Assembly (NCBI GenBank): GCA_043806135.1
Contig: JAZDHG010000016.1
Coordinates: forward strand, 1-64,000
DNA from: JAGLQQ01 sp043806135
GTDB taxonomy: Bacteria > Omnitrophota > Gorgyraeia > B26-G9
Length of the DNA: 64,000 nt
Reading direction: 5' to 3'
A model generated the notes under the pieces. The model was not told the DNA's origin, did not search any database, and was given only the letters and a program-made list of their open reading frames with translations. This document shows, in pieces, positions 8,279 through 16,038 of this stretch. Each line of letters starts with the position of its first letter. The first letter of the stretch is position 1. The position numbers and the translations under genes were made by a program.

Positions 8279-8319
8279 CCGCCATAAAGCATGGCGGATC
8301 CGTCAAGATTTTTGGCGGA
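8279..8319 (+). repeat. Paired CCGCCA/TGGCGG hairpins
   Basis: The rplF-rplR spacer holds CCGCCAT/ATGGCGG (7 bp, loop AAAGC) followed at once by TCCGTCA/TGGCGGA. Nearly the same palindrome, CCGCCACAAAGATTGGCGG, recurs at 37621-37639. This is probably a small dispersed palindromic repeat. It is followed by AAAGT rather than a U tract, so it is not a typical terminator. Confidence 0.5.
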
Positions 8320-8348
8320 AAAAGTAAAAACCTAAAGGTGTAAATATA

Positions 8349-8696
8349 ATGAAAGTAGCAAGAGTTAAAAGACATAAAAGAATTCGCAAAAAAATAACAG
8401 GGACAAAAGAGAGGCCGCGTTTGAGTATTTACAGAAGCCTGAAAAACATCTATGCGCAGCTTATTGATGATGAAAACAGTGCGACCCTGCTAACCTGTTC
8501 AACACAGCAAAAAGAGTTGAAAGAAAAGGTCAAAGCAAACAATATTAATGCTGCTGCATTGCTGGGTGAATTTATAGCTAAAGAGGCAAAAGTCAAGGGC
8601 ATAGAAACGGTAGTTTTTGATCGCGGCGGCTATCTTTATCATGGCAGAATTAAAGCTGTTGCTGAAGCAGCACGTAAAGGCGGATTAAAGTTTTAA
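8349..8696 (+). CDS. rplR: 50S ribosomal protein L18
   Basis: L18 binds 5S rRNA together with L5. The 115-residue protein has RPRLSIYRSLKNIYAQLIDD near residues 23-42 and the closing VFDRGGYLYHGRIKAVAEAARKGGLKF, all typical. The second structured element follows its stop codon. Confidence 0.97.
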   Translation: MKVARVKRHKRIRKKITGTKERPRLSIYRSLKNIYAQLIDDENSATLLTCSTQQKELKEKVKANNINAAALLGEFIAKEAKVKGIETVVFDRGGYLYHGRIKAVAEAARKGGLKF

Positions 8697-8913
8697 ATGA
8701 AAACATGATTTATGAACCTTTAGGCTGCATAAGTTTAATGACTGAATTTACCCCGCCTTCTCGAGTAAGGTTGGGATAACATAATAGAGAATATTTATAA
8801 AATAATGAAGAAACCTCGCATGAATAACAGACAAGAAGACGGGGTTCAATTCGCACAGTTATTTATGTTCATTATATTCCATAAATAACTGTGCTCATTG
8901 AAGGAGTGAGAAA
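8697..8913 (+). ncRNA. Three-hairpin structured element, copy 2 (before rpsE)
   Basis: This copy has the same layout as the one before rplV. P0 pairs 8707-8714 with 8728-8735. P1 pairs ACCCCGCCTTCT (8750-8761) with AGAAGACGGGGT (8834-8845), with one mismatch. P2 (8846-8901) pairs TCAAT with ATTGA and, past the TC/TC internal loop, GCACAGTTATTTATG (8853-8867) with CATAAATAACTGTGC (8880-8894), a perfect 15 bp. The 3' strand of P2 ends in ATTGA, and the rpsE Shine-Dalgarno AAGGAG starts on its last base. Between the P1 arms a motif AAGGT...CCTCGC is shared with copy 1. It starts directly after the rplR stop. Confidence 0.75.
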
Positions 8914-9477
8914 TTGGAAGAAAGATTGAAAGTAAACGAGACGATAGAAATTGTAGAGAAAGTTGTTGCGATAAACCGTGTCTCTAAGGCGCATAAAGGC
9001 GGTAAAAAGATGTCTTTTACTGCTTTGGTCATAGCCGGTGACGGGAAAAGCCGCGTTGGTTGCGGCTTGGGACGGGCAAATGAAGTTGCAGAAGCTATTC
9101 GTAAAGGGGTAACAACAGCACGCAAAAATATGATTGAAGTACCGCTTAAAGGCACAACAATTCCCCACGAAGCTCTGGGTAAATTCAGTGCAGCACGTGT
9201 AATGCTTAAGCCTGCATCTGAAGGGACCGGAGTTATTGCGGGAAGTTCTGTAAGGGCGATCTGCGAGCTTGCGGGAATTAAGGATATTTTAACTAAATCG
9301 CTGCGCTCCTCAAACGTTATAAATATAGCAAAAGCTACCATGCAGGGGCTTAAAGATTTAAAAAATCATATTGATTTAAAAGAGGAAATAGCTCAGGGTA
9401 TGCAAAGCGTAGAAGAGCAGGATTCCACAAAAAGCGAAGTAAAAGAGGAAATTGACAAAGATGTTAAAGCTGAATGA
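8914..9477 (+). CDS. rpsE: 30S ribosomal protein S5
   Basis: S5 is part of the mRNA entry channel and of decoding fidelity. The start is TTG at 8914, seven bases after AAGGAG. Conserved parts are RVSKAHKGGKKMSFTALVI, the VGCGLGRANEV region and IPHEALGKF. Of the 187 residues, about the last 25 form an added acidic tail (EEIDKDVKAE). Its end overlaps the start of rplO; rpmD, which normally lies between them, is missing. Confidence 0.97.
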   Translation: MEERLKVNETIEIVEKVVAINRVSKAHKGGKKMSFTALVIAGDGKSRVGCGLGRANEVAEAIRKGVTTARKNMIEVPLKGTTIPHEALGKFSAARVMLKPASEGTGVIAGSSVRAICELAGIKDILTKSLRSSNVINIAKATMQGLKDLKNHIDLKEEIAQGMQSVEEQDSTKSEVKEEIDKDVKAE

Positions 9478-9934
9478 TTTAAAATCTCCAAAAGGAGCCA
9501 GAAAAAGTAAAAAAATTGTCGGACGCGGTTCTGGTTCAGGACATGGGAAAACCTCAGGACGCGGCAACAAGGGTCAGTTATCAAGAACCGGCAAAGGAAA
9601 ACGCCCTGGGTTTGAAGGCGGACAAATGCCTTTAATCAGAAGAGTGCCGAAACGCGGATTTATCAGCAAATTTAAAAAGGAATATCAGCTTGTAAATCTG
9701 CAGTCTTTAAATATTTGCAAAGATAAAACTACGGTCACACCCAAAGAATTAAAAGCGCTGGGCCTTATTCATAAGCTGCATGTGCCGGTAAAAATTCTGG
9801 CACAGGGTAAGCTGGGAAAGTCTATAATAGTAAAAGCTCATAAATTTTCTAAAACAGCAATCAAAGCTATAGAGGATTTAGGCGGTAAGGCAGAAATTTT
9901 GAGCCTGTCAACAACACAGGATAGCAATGCTTAG
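9461..9934 (+). CDS. rplO: 50S ribosomal protein L15
   Basis: L15 is a late-assembly 50S protein. From the ATG at 9461 it has 157 residues and begins MLKLNDLKSPKGARK, the standard start; the TTG at 9452 is rejected because AAGAGGA is too close to it. GRGSGSGHGKTSGRG and FEGGQMPLIRRVPKRGF are the family signatures. It overlaps rpsE by 17 bases and secY by 8 bases, so the three are tightly coupled. Confidence 0.96.
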   Translation: MLKLNDLKSPKGARKSKKIVGRGSGSGHGKTSGRGNKGQLSRTGKGKRPGFEGGQMPLIRRVPKRGFISKFKKEYQLVNLQSLNICKDKTTVTPKELKALGLIHKLHVPVKILAQGKLGKSIIVKAHKFSKTAIKAIEDLGGKAEILSLSTTQDSNA

Positions 9935-11279
9935 AACTCTTAAAGCACTAATAAATTCTTTTAAGATCCCCGATTTGAGACAAAGGATTTTGTTTACTTT
10001 GGGATTGATCGCGATTTACCGTTTAGGTTGTTATATACCGATACCGGGAATCAATGGCGATGCTTTGGCCCAATTTTTTGCTAATGTTTCAGACAAGCAG
10101 GGCGGAACGCTCTTTGATATGATGGATTTATTTACAGGCCGCGCATTGTCGCAGATGACAGTTTTTGCTTTAGGTATTATGCCGTATATATCGAGCTCTA
10201 TTATTATGCAGCTTTTGACAGTTGTCATTCCGCATTTTGAAAAACTGGCCAAAGAGGGCGGTGATTACGGTAGAAGAAAAATAACGCAGTATACGAGATA
10301 CGGAACAGTAGCTTTAGCAATATTTCAGTCCTTTATTATAAGTGTATATTTGGAGGACCCGGCACATTTTATGGGACTGCCTATAGTTGAACACGGCGGA
10401 TTGGGTTTTAGGCTGCTTACAATAATTACACTTACATCCGGCACCGCATTTATTATGTGGCTGGGAGAACAGATCACGGAACGCGGTATAGGAAACGGAA
10501 TGTCGATATTGATAACAGTAGGTATCATATCTCGGTTGCCTTCTGCCTTGCGTTTTGTCGTACAGCTGATTTCACCGTTCTCTCCGGAAAAGAGGCAGAT
10601 CGAGCCGTATACTCCGGTTATAATGTTTGTGTTGCTTGTGGCGGTAGTTATTTTTGTTGTCCTAATGACGGAGGGTCAGCGCAGAATACCGGTTGAATAT
10701 GCAAAAAGAATTGTCGGCAGGAAGGTTTACGGCGGACACAGCACATATATACCTTTGCGTGTAAACCAGGCCGGAGTTATTCCGATAATTTTCGCTCAAT
10801 CTATTATCTTATTTCCGGCAACAATAGGACAGTTTATCCCTCAATTGCAGAATTTTGCCGAGAGTCTTATGCGCGGACAGTTTCTATATACTATTGTGTA
10901 CACACTGCTGATAATCTTTTTTGCCTATTTTTATACGGCAGTTACATTTAATACACAGGATGTTGCGCAAAACATGAAAAAATACGGCGGATTTATCCCC
11001 GGTATCAGAGCCGGAAAGCCAACTGCAGAATATTTGGATTATGTTTTAACCCATATTACTTTACCGGGAGCGATGGCCTTAGCAGCTATTGCTGTTTTCC
11101 CGGATTTAATTATGGCATGGCTGAAGGTTCCTTATATGGTGGCCAGCTTTTTTGGCGGCACGGGATTATTGATTATTGTCGGTGTTATGCTTGATACAAT
11201 GCGCCAGATAGAATCACATTTGCTTATGCGTCATTATGAAGGTTTTATGAAAAAAGGGCATTTGCGAGGACGCAGATAA
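9927..11279 (+). CDS. secY: Protein translocase subunit SecY
   Basis: SecY is the channel of the Sec translocon in the inner membrane. The 450-residue protein shows about ten hydrophobic segments. Recognisable signatures are RLGCYIPIPGIN in the first segment, GIMPYISSSIIMQLL in the second, the cytosolic loops GQRRIPVEYAKR and GFIPGIRAGKPTAEYLD, and a short C-terminal HLRGRR. It follows rplO with overlap and precedes adk, as in most bacteria. Confidence 0.98.
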   Translation: MLRTLKALINSFKIPDLRQRILFTLGLIAIYRLGCYIPIPGINGDALAQFFANVSDKQGGTLFDMMDLFTGRALSQMTVFALGIMPYISSSIIMQLLTVVIPHFEKLAKEGGDYGRRKITQYTRYGTVALAIFQSFIISVYLEDPAHFMGLPIVEHGGLGFRLLTIITLTSGTAFIMWLGEQITERGIGNGMSILITVGIISRLPSALRFVVQLISPFSPEKRQIEPYTPVIMFVLLVAVVIFVVLMTEGQRRIPVEYAKRIVGRKVYGGHSTYIPLRVNQAGVIPIIFAQSIILFPATIGQFIPQLQNFAESLMRGQFLYTIVYTLLIIFFAYFYTAVTFNTQDVAQNMKKYGGFIPGIRAGKPTAEYLDYVLTHITLPGAMALAAIAVFPDLIMAWLKVPYMVASFFGGTGLLIIVGVMLDTMRQIESHLLMRHYEGFMKKGHLRGRR

Positions 11280-11294
11280 AAGGGGCATAAAAAA

Positions 11295-11951
11295 ATGCGA
11301 TTAGTTCTGCTGGGGCCTCCCGGGGCAGGCAAGGGAACACAAGCTGCAGTTCTTTGTAAGAATTACAGCCTGATGCATATGTCTACAGGCGATTTGCTGC
11401 GTGAGGCAGTAAAAAATCATACTCCTGAGGGAACCAAGGCTAAATCTTATATGGACAAGGGAGAGCTTGTGCCGGATGAAATCGTGGCGAGAATGATTAC
11501 TGAAAAGCTCAAGAAAGAGGCTATGAGTGCCGGTTTTATACTTGATGGGTTTCCTCGGACAAAGAATCAGGCTGAGATTCTCGAAGCAGAGTTAAATGCT
11601 TTGAATCTGCCGCTGGATATGGTGGTTTATTTTGATACAAGCGAAGAAACGATTTTAAAACGCCTTACCGGCAGAAGGATTTGCCGCAGTTGCGGTAAAA
11701 TTTTTCACATTATCAATATTCCGCCTAAAAAAAAGGGTGTGTGTGATGCATGCGGGGGAGAGCTTTATCAGCGCAATGACGATAAAGAAGAAACAATAAA
11801 AAACAGAATAGAAGTGTACAATAAACAGACTAGTGAGCTGGTAGATTATTACCAGCAGAAGAAAATATTAAAGAAAGCCTCTGGGGATTTAGATGTAGAT
11901 GAGCTGTTCGGAGTACTGAAAAATACATTTAAAAAATCTGGCTTAAAATGA
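11295..11951 (+). CDS. adk: Adenylate kinase, zinc-lid type
   Basis: Adenylate kinase interconverts ATP plus AMP and two ADP. The 218-residue protein has the P loop GPPGAGKGT at residues 7-15 and DGFPRT at 84-89. The long LID carries four cysteines at about 130, 133, 150 and 153 (CRSCG and CDACGG), the structural zinc site seen in Gram-positive and many other adenylate kinases. It overlaps the next gene, map, by four bases (ATGA). Confidence 0.97.
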   Translation: MRLVLLGPPGAGKGTQAAVLCKNYSLMHMSTGDLLREAVKNHTPEGTKAKSYMDKGELVPDEIVARMITEKLKKEAMSAGFILDGFPRTKNQAEILEAELNALNLPLDMVVYFDTSEETILKRLTGRRICRSCGKIFHIINIPPKKKGVCDACGGELYQRNDDKEETIKNRIEVYNKQTSELVDYYQQKKILKKASGDLDVDELFGVLKNTFKKSGLK

Positions 11952-12697
11952 GTTTAAAAAAAACAAAAAGTGAATTAGCAAAAATAAAAAAAGCCAGTAT
12001 AATAGTAGCAAAAACATTAAAACTTTTAAAAGCGAACATTAAACCTGGAATTACAACGAGTGAACTCGATACTGAAGCCGAGAATTTTATCCGCAAAAGC
12101 GGAGCGATCCCGGCCTTCAAAGGGTATCGGGGGTATCCTGCAAGCATTTGTGCATCTATTAATGAAGAGGTCGTGCACGGAATACCCGGCGCAAGGATGT
12201 TAAAAGACGGAGACATTATTAGCGTCGATATCGGAGTAGAGCTTGACGGATTTTTCGGTGATGCGGCAATAACTTATCCTGTAGGCAGCATCAGCAAGCA
12301 AGCGGAAAAACTGATTGATGTAACCAGGGAAGCTCTTTATAAAGCGATTAATATGGCAATAAAAGGAAATTATCTGAGTGATGTTTCTCATGCCGTGCAG
12401 TCACACGCAGAAAAAGCAGGATTTTCTGTGGTTCGGGATTTTGTCGGACACGGGATTGGATCAAGCTTGCACGAAGAACCGCAGATCCCTAATTTTGGAG
12501 AACCAGGGCATGGTCTTAAGCTTGAAGCAGGAATGGTGTTAGCGATCGAACCAATGATTAATGCCGGAAGCTCAAAAGTCGTTGTTCTTGATGATGGCTG
12601 GACAACCATAACAAGAGACAAAAAACTCTCAGCGCATTTTGAACACACTGTTTGTGTGACTAATGGGCAGGCAGAAATTTTGACCAAGGTTAAATAG
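11948..12697 (+). CDS. map: Methionine aminopeptidase, type I
   Basis: The enzyme removes N-terminal methionine from new proteins. In this 249-residue protein all metal ligands are present: Asp94, Asp105, His168, Glu201 and Glu232, plus the substrate-contacting His77. It has no N-terminal extension. It is translationally coupled to adk through ATGA and followed by infA at ten bases. Confidence 0.97.
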   Translation: MSLKKTKSELAKIKKASIIVAKTLKLLKANIKPGITTSELDTEAENFIRKSGAIPAFKGYRGYPASICASINEEVVHGIPGARMLKDGDIISVDIGVELDGFFGDAAITYPVGSISKQAEKLIDVTREALYKAINMAIKGNYLSDVSHAVQSHAEKAGFSVVRDFVGHGIGSSLHEEPQIPNFGEPGHGLKLEAGMVLAIEPMINAGSSKVVVLDDGWTTITRDKKLSAHFEHTVCVTNGQAEILTKVK

Positions 12698-12707
12698 AAA
12701 AGGTATT

Positions 12708-12926
12708 ATGGCAAAGGAAGCAGGTATACAGGTCGAAGGCAAGATTCTTGAGACATTGCCCAATGCAATGTTCCAGGTTGAGTTGGAAAATGGACATAAG
12801 GTGCTTGCTCATGTTTCCGGAAAAATGCGAATGCACTTTATCCGTATTTTACCGGGTGACTCGGTAACCGTAGAACTCTCGCCTTATGATTTGACAAGAG
12901 GAAGAATTATTTATAGAGGTAAATAA
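12708..12926 (+). CDS. infA: Translation initiation factor IF-1
   Basis: IF-1 blocks the A site during initiation. The 72-residue OB-fold protein has VEGKILETLPNAMFQVELENG and GDSVTVELSPYDLTRGRIIYR, which are near-universal. Located between map and rpmJ, the common arrangement. Confidence 0.98.
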   Translation: MAKEAGIQVEGKILETLPNAMFQVELENGHKVLAHVSGKMRMHFIRILPGDSVTVELSPYDLTRGRIIYRGK

Positions 12927-12927
12927 A

Positions 12928-13041
12928 ATGAAAGTTCGTTCAAGTGTGCGCATTATGTGCGAAAATTGCAGAATAATCAAAAGAAAAAATGTAGTAAGGG
13001 TTATTTGTAAAAATCCCAAACACAAACAGAAGCAGGGATAG
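12928..13041 (+). CDS. rpmJ: 50S ribosomal protein L36
   Basis: This 37-residue gene starts one base after the infA stop. It reads MKVRSSVRIMCENC, then IIKRKNVVRVIC and NPKHKQKQG, the zinc-binding form of L36 with the ligands Cys11, Cys14, Cys27 and His32. Identification is certain from motif and place. Confidence 0.97.
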   Translation: MKVRSSVRIMCENCRIIKRKNVVRVICKNPKHKQKQG

Positions 13042-13048
13042 GAGTCAA

Positions 13049-13315
13049 ATGAAGCTTATATTTACGAAACAAAGTGAGGAAGATATTTTAGCTGAATTTG
13101 ACCCAGCCCTCTATGCAACATTTCTCAATGTTGTGAATAGATGTGCAGAAAAAAAAGATACTTTTAAATGCTACGATAAGAAACTGATTAGAGGGCTGGG
13201 TTCAAAACGCATGTATCATTTAGTTTCACCTTGTTCGCTAAATGATGTACTTATTAAAGGAGGATACTGTGCCGAGAATTCTTGGAGTCGATTTACCGAA
13301 AGAAAAAAGGATTGA
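13049..13315 (+). CDS. Unknown small protein between rpmJ and rpsM
   Basis: This 88-codon reading frame has its own AGGAG ribosome binding site eight bases after the rpmJ stop and overlaps the start of rpsM by 47 bases. I do not recognise it. It is soluble-looking, with an acidic start (SEEDILAEFD), four cysteines (residues 32, 41, 62 and 74) and no membrane segment. No gene is expected at this place in bacterial alpha operons. It could be a lineage-specific ribosome-associated protein, or a chance frame covering an rpsM leader; the good ribosome binding site favours the first. Confidence 0.45.
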   Translation: MKLIFTKQSEEDILAEFDPALYATFLNVVNRCAEKKDTFKCYDKKLIRGLGSKRMYHLVSPCSLNDVLIKGGYCAENSWSRFTERKKD

Positions 13316-13652
13316 GATCTCTTTGACCTATATTCACGGTATAGGAAGAGTTCTTTCTAATAGAATATTAAGCGTTGCGGGTATTGATCCCAACACGCGG
13401 GCAAAAAATTTAACAGAAGATGAGGTTTCAAGAATAACGGCAGTAATTCAAAAGGATTACCGTGTTGAAGGGGACCTGCGTCGCGAGGTTTCTCAAAATA
13501 TTAAAAGGCTTATGGATATCGGGGCTTATCGCGGAATACGTCATAAACGGGGATTGCCTGTTCGCGGACAACGTACTAAAACAAACTCAAGAACGCGTAA
13601 AGGTCCGGTTAAGCGTTCCACGGCAAAAAAATTATTAAAGGTAAATACTTAA
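13269..13652 (+). CDS. rpsM: 30S ribosomal protein S13
   Basis: S13 is in the 30S head and contacts the P-site tRNA. The start is GTG at 13269, five bases after AAAGGAGG, giving the standard PRILGVDLPKEKRIEISLTYI beginning and 127 residues; a longer frame from 13242 is not needed. The C terminus has HKRGLPVRGQRTKTNSRTRKG. Normal member of the alpha block. Confidence 0.97.
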   Translation: MPRILGVDLPKEKRIEISLTYIHGIGRVLSNRILSVAGIDPNTRAKNLTEDEVSRITAVIQKDYRVEGDLRREVSQNIKRLMDIGAYRGIRHKRGLPVRGQRTKTNSRTRKGPVKRSTAKKLLKVNT

Positions 13653-13655
13653 ACA

Positions 13656-13732
13656 GATCCTTCGACTCCCTACGGTCGCTCAGGATCAGAACGCTGGCCT
13701 AAAAACGGCGAGGCTCATTGAAGGAGACAAAA
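13656..13732 (+). repeat. Palindromic repeat and rpsK leader
   Basis: The spacer opens with a hairpin, GATCCT (13656-13661) with AGGATC and an inner CGAC/GTCG, of a dispersed palindromic type. A second hairpin CGCTG/CGGCG follows, then GCTCATTGAAGGAG. This last string is identical to the 3' end of the three-hairpin elements, but the rest of those elements is absent, so it may be a remnant or a minimal form. Confidence 0.5.
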
Positions 13733-14125
13733 GTGGCGAAACAGAAAAAAACCAAAACACGCAAAAAAGTAGCCAGGCATGTTAGCGAGGGAATTGCGCA
13801 TATTCAGGCAACATTTAATAACACTATTATTACCATTACCGATAATAATGGGAATGTGATTTCCTGGGCCAGCGCAGGAACAAGCGGTTTTAAAGGTTCG
13901 CGTAAATCTACCCCATTTGCAGCTCAGGTCGCTGCCTCGAACGCGGCAAAAAAATCGCGTGAGTCAGGGATGAAGGAAATAGTGGTATTTGTTAAAGGTC
14001 CTGGCTCAGGCAGAGAGTCGGCAATAAGAGCTTTGCAAGCGGCAGGACTGCAGATTACTTTAATTAAGGACGTTACTCCGGTACCGCATAACGGATGCCG
14101 TCCGCCGAAAAGAAGAAGAGTATAA
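13733..14125 (+). CDS. rpsK: 30S ribosomal protein S11
   Basis: S11 forms the 30S platform near the E site. GTG at 13733 is chosen, six bases after AAGGAG, giving 130 residues. Core signatures are IAHIQATFNNTIITITD, WASAGTSGFKGSRKSTP and the end DVTPVPHNGCRPPKRRRV. The gene sits between rpsM and rpsD as expected. Confidence 0.97.
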   Translation: MAKQKKTKTRKKVARHVSEGIAHIQATFNNTIITITDNNGNVISWASAGTSGFKGSRKSTPFAAQVAASNAAKKSRESGMKEIVVFVKGPGSGRESAIRALQAAGLQITLIKDVTPVPHNGCRPPKRRRV

Positions 14126-14163
14126 ATTCAGTTATAAGTGACGAGTTATTAGTTATAAATTAT
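14121..14163 (+). repeat. Heptamer tandem array AGTTATA
   Basis: The spacer rpsK-rpsD contains imperfect 7-bp units: AGTTATA, AGTGACG, AGTTATT, AGTTATA, AATTATA. It belongs to the window-wide class of heptamer arrays and starts at the rpsK stop codon. No promoter is evident in it. Confidence 0.6.
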
Positions 14164-14205
14164 AGTAATCAAAAAAATAAAGACGAAAGAAAAGTTGGAG
14201 GTATA

Positions 14206-14835
14206 ATGGCACGATACACTGGAGCGTCCTGTCGAATTTGTCGTCGAGAGGGAGTAAAATTATTTTTAAAAGGACTGCGTTGTGGTACGGATAAATGTGC
14301 TTTTGCAAGACGTAGTTATCCTTCCGGACAGCATGGTAAAGGACGCAGACGAAAGATTTCAGATTATGGGTTGCAGCTTAGAGAAAAGCAGAAAGTTAAA
14401 AGGATATATGGGGTATTTGAGCGGCAGTTCAGACGCTACTTTCGTGAGGCAAACAGGTTGGAAGGGGTTACCGGTGAATTGTTGCTGCAGCAATTAGAAA
14501 GAAGACTTGACAACGTGATTCTACGTGCTGGTTTCGCGGTATCTCTTCCCCAGGCACGCCAAATTGTTCGTTATGGGCATGTTACTGTAAACGACAAAAA
14601 GGTAGATATACCCTCTTATCTTGTTGTTTCCGGGGAACAAGTTAAGATAAAGACCAAAGAAAAGCTGATAAAACAAATTAAAGAAAACATGGAAATTACT
14701 AAAGAAAGAATTGTTCCTTCCTGGCTGAATGTAGATGGTGCTAATCTTAAGGTTAAAATAGCCAAGCTGCCCTCAAGGGATGAAATCCCGTTTGCGGTGC
14801 AGGAGCAGTTAATAGTTGAGTTATATTCTAAGTAA
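14206..14835 (+). CDS. rpsD: 30S ribosomal protein S4, zinc type
   Basis: S4 initiates 30S assembly and in many bacteria represses the alpha operon. The ATG at 14206 follows TTGGAGG and gives 209 residues; upstream in-frame codons belong to the repeat spacer. Four cysteines at 9, 12, 26 and 31 form the zinc knuckle present in C+ type S4. The S4 RNA-binding domain is at about residues 98-160 (RRLDNVILRAGFA, ARQIVRYGHVTVNDKKV). The third structured element lies directly downstream. Confidence 0.97.
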   Translation: MARYTGASCRICRREGVKLFLKGLRCGTDKCAFARRSYPSGQHGKGRRRKISDYGLQLREKQKVKRIYGVFERQFRRYFREANRLEGVTGELLLQQLERRLDNVILRAGFAVSLPQARQIVRYGHVTVNDKKVDIPSYLVVSGEQVKIKTKEKLIKQIKENMEITKERIVPSWLNVDGANLKVKIAKLPSRDEIPFAVQEQLIVELYSK

Positions 14836-15044
14836 GGACACAGGTTAGCTATCAGCAATCAGGCTAACCTGTTAGTTCGAACTTACCCTGTTCTTTATGG
14901 TAATGCATATTAAAGGGGAAAGCAGATAAATTGACATAACACTAAATGGCCACGCTGTAATAAATGATTAAAGAGCGGGGTCAATTCGCACAATAACTTA
15001 TGTCCCAAAATCCATAAGTTATGTGCTCATTGAGGAGGTATTTT
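14836..15044 (+). ncRNA. Three-hairpin structured element, copy 3 (before rpoA)
   Basis: P0 is ACAGGTTAGC (14840-14849) with GCTAACCTGT (14863-14872), 10 bp and perfect, but different in sequence from the other copies. P1 pairs ACCCTGTTCTTTA (14885-14897) with TAAAGAGCGGGGT (14969-14981), all paired if two G-U pairs are allowed. P2 (14981-15033) keeps TCAATTCGCAC and GTGCTCATTGA with the TC/TC loop, while the upper stem has changed on both sides (ATAACTTATG with CATAAGTTAT). Stems kept through two-sided changes are strong evidence for RNA structure. The rpoA Shine-Dalgarno GAGGAGG overlaps the last two bases of P2. A TTGACA (14931-14936) lies inside, but its downstream spacing is poor for a promoter. 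Confidence 0.75.
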
Positions 15045-16028
15045 ATGGTAGCCAGGTGGAAAGATTTTCAGATGCCAAAGAGTATAGTTTGCGATGAAAA
15101 CACGTTGACCAATACTTATGGTAAATTTGTTGCAGAACCTTTTGAGCGCGGATATGGTATAACTATCGGAAACACATTAAGAAGGGTGTTGCTTTCTTCT
15201 ATTGAAGGGGCGGCAATCACGTCAGTTAAGATCGAAGGCGCCTTGCATGAGTTTTCTACAGTTGAAGGAGTTGTGGAAGATGTGGCGCAGATAATCCTTA
15301 ACTTAAAGAAAGTTGTTTTAAAATTGCATGGCAGCGCTCAGAAGAAGATTTACCTTAAGGCAAGCAAAGACAGTGAAGTTACAGCGGCGGATCTGATCGT
15401 TGATGAAACGGTGGAGGTTATGAATCCGGATGCGCATATTGCAACTTTGGCCAAGAACGGAAAGTTGAACATGGAGCTTGCGGTGGGGAAGGGAAGAGGC
15501 TATGTGACCGCAGAGCGCCTGAGCAATGCCGAGAGTAAATCAATAGGAGAGATTAATATAGATTCGATCTTTACTCCGGTAACCAAAGTGAATTTCAATG
15601 TTGAAAATGCCCGAGTTGGACAGATCACTGATTATGACCGTCTTATCCTGGAAATCTGGACCAATGGGAGTATTTCTCCGAAAGATGCATTGCTGCATTC
15701 GGCAAATATCGCTCAGAGACATTTGGATATCTTCATGAAATTCGGACATATCGAAGAAGAGGATATAGAAGAGGAAAAGTCCGAAGTAGATCAGGAACTT
15801 ATGGGAAAGTTAAAAATGAACGTTAGCGAGCTTGACCTGTCGGTGAGAAGCGCGAATTGCCTTAAAGAGGCACGTCTTAAAACTGTAGGCGAGGTTGTTC
15901 GTCGCACAGAACTGGAAATGCTCAAATACCGTAACTTTGGAAAAAAATCACTTGCGGAGATAAACGTTATTTTACAGTCTATGGGTTTATCTTTTGGAAT
16001 GAAGGTTGATGATCTTTTAAAAAAATAA
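15045..16028 (+). CDS. rpoA: RNA polymerase alpha subunit
   Basis: Alpha nucleates RNA polymerase assembly and binds activators. The ATG at 15045 lies six bases after GAGGAGG and gives 327 residues. The N-terminal domain (to about residue 230) has PFERGYGITIGNTLRRVLLSS; an acidic linker follows (EEEDIEEEKSEVDQE); the C-terminal domain has LSVRSANCLK and YRNFGKKSLAEI for DNA contact. The gene is preceded by structured element copy 3, so its level may be set separately from upstream ribosomal genes. Confidence 0.98.
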   Translation: MVARWKDFQMPKSIVCDENTLTNTYGKFVAEPFERGYGITIGNTLRRVLLSSIEGAAITSVKIEGALHEFSTVEGVVEDVAQIILNLKKVVLKLHGSAQKKIYLKASKDSEVTAADLIVDETVEVMNPDAHIATLAKNGKLNMELAVGKGRGYVTAERLSNAESKSIGEINIDSIFTPVTKVNFNVENARVGQITDYDRLILEIWTNGSISPKDALLHSANIAQRHLDIFMKFGHIEEEDIEEEKSEVDQELMGKLKMNVSELDLSVRSANCLKEARLKTVGEVVRRTELEMLKYRNFGKKSLAEINVILQSMGLSFGMKVDDLLKK

Positions 16029-16038
16029 GGATAATAAT

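Noticed and set aside
13242..13268. Longer rpsM start
   Set aside because: The GTG at 13269 has an ideal AAAGGAGG site and gives the conserved S13 N terminus; the extra residues match nothing.
14931..14961. Promoter inside structured element copy 3
   Set aside because: TTGACA is present, but the only -10-like box (TGTAAT) is 19 bp away and other spacings fit worse; the region is also part of the folded element.
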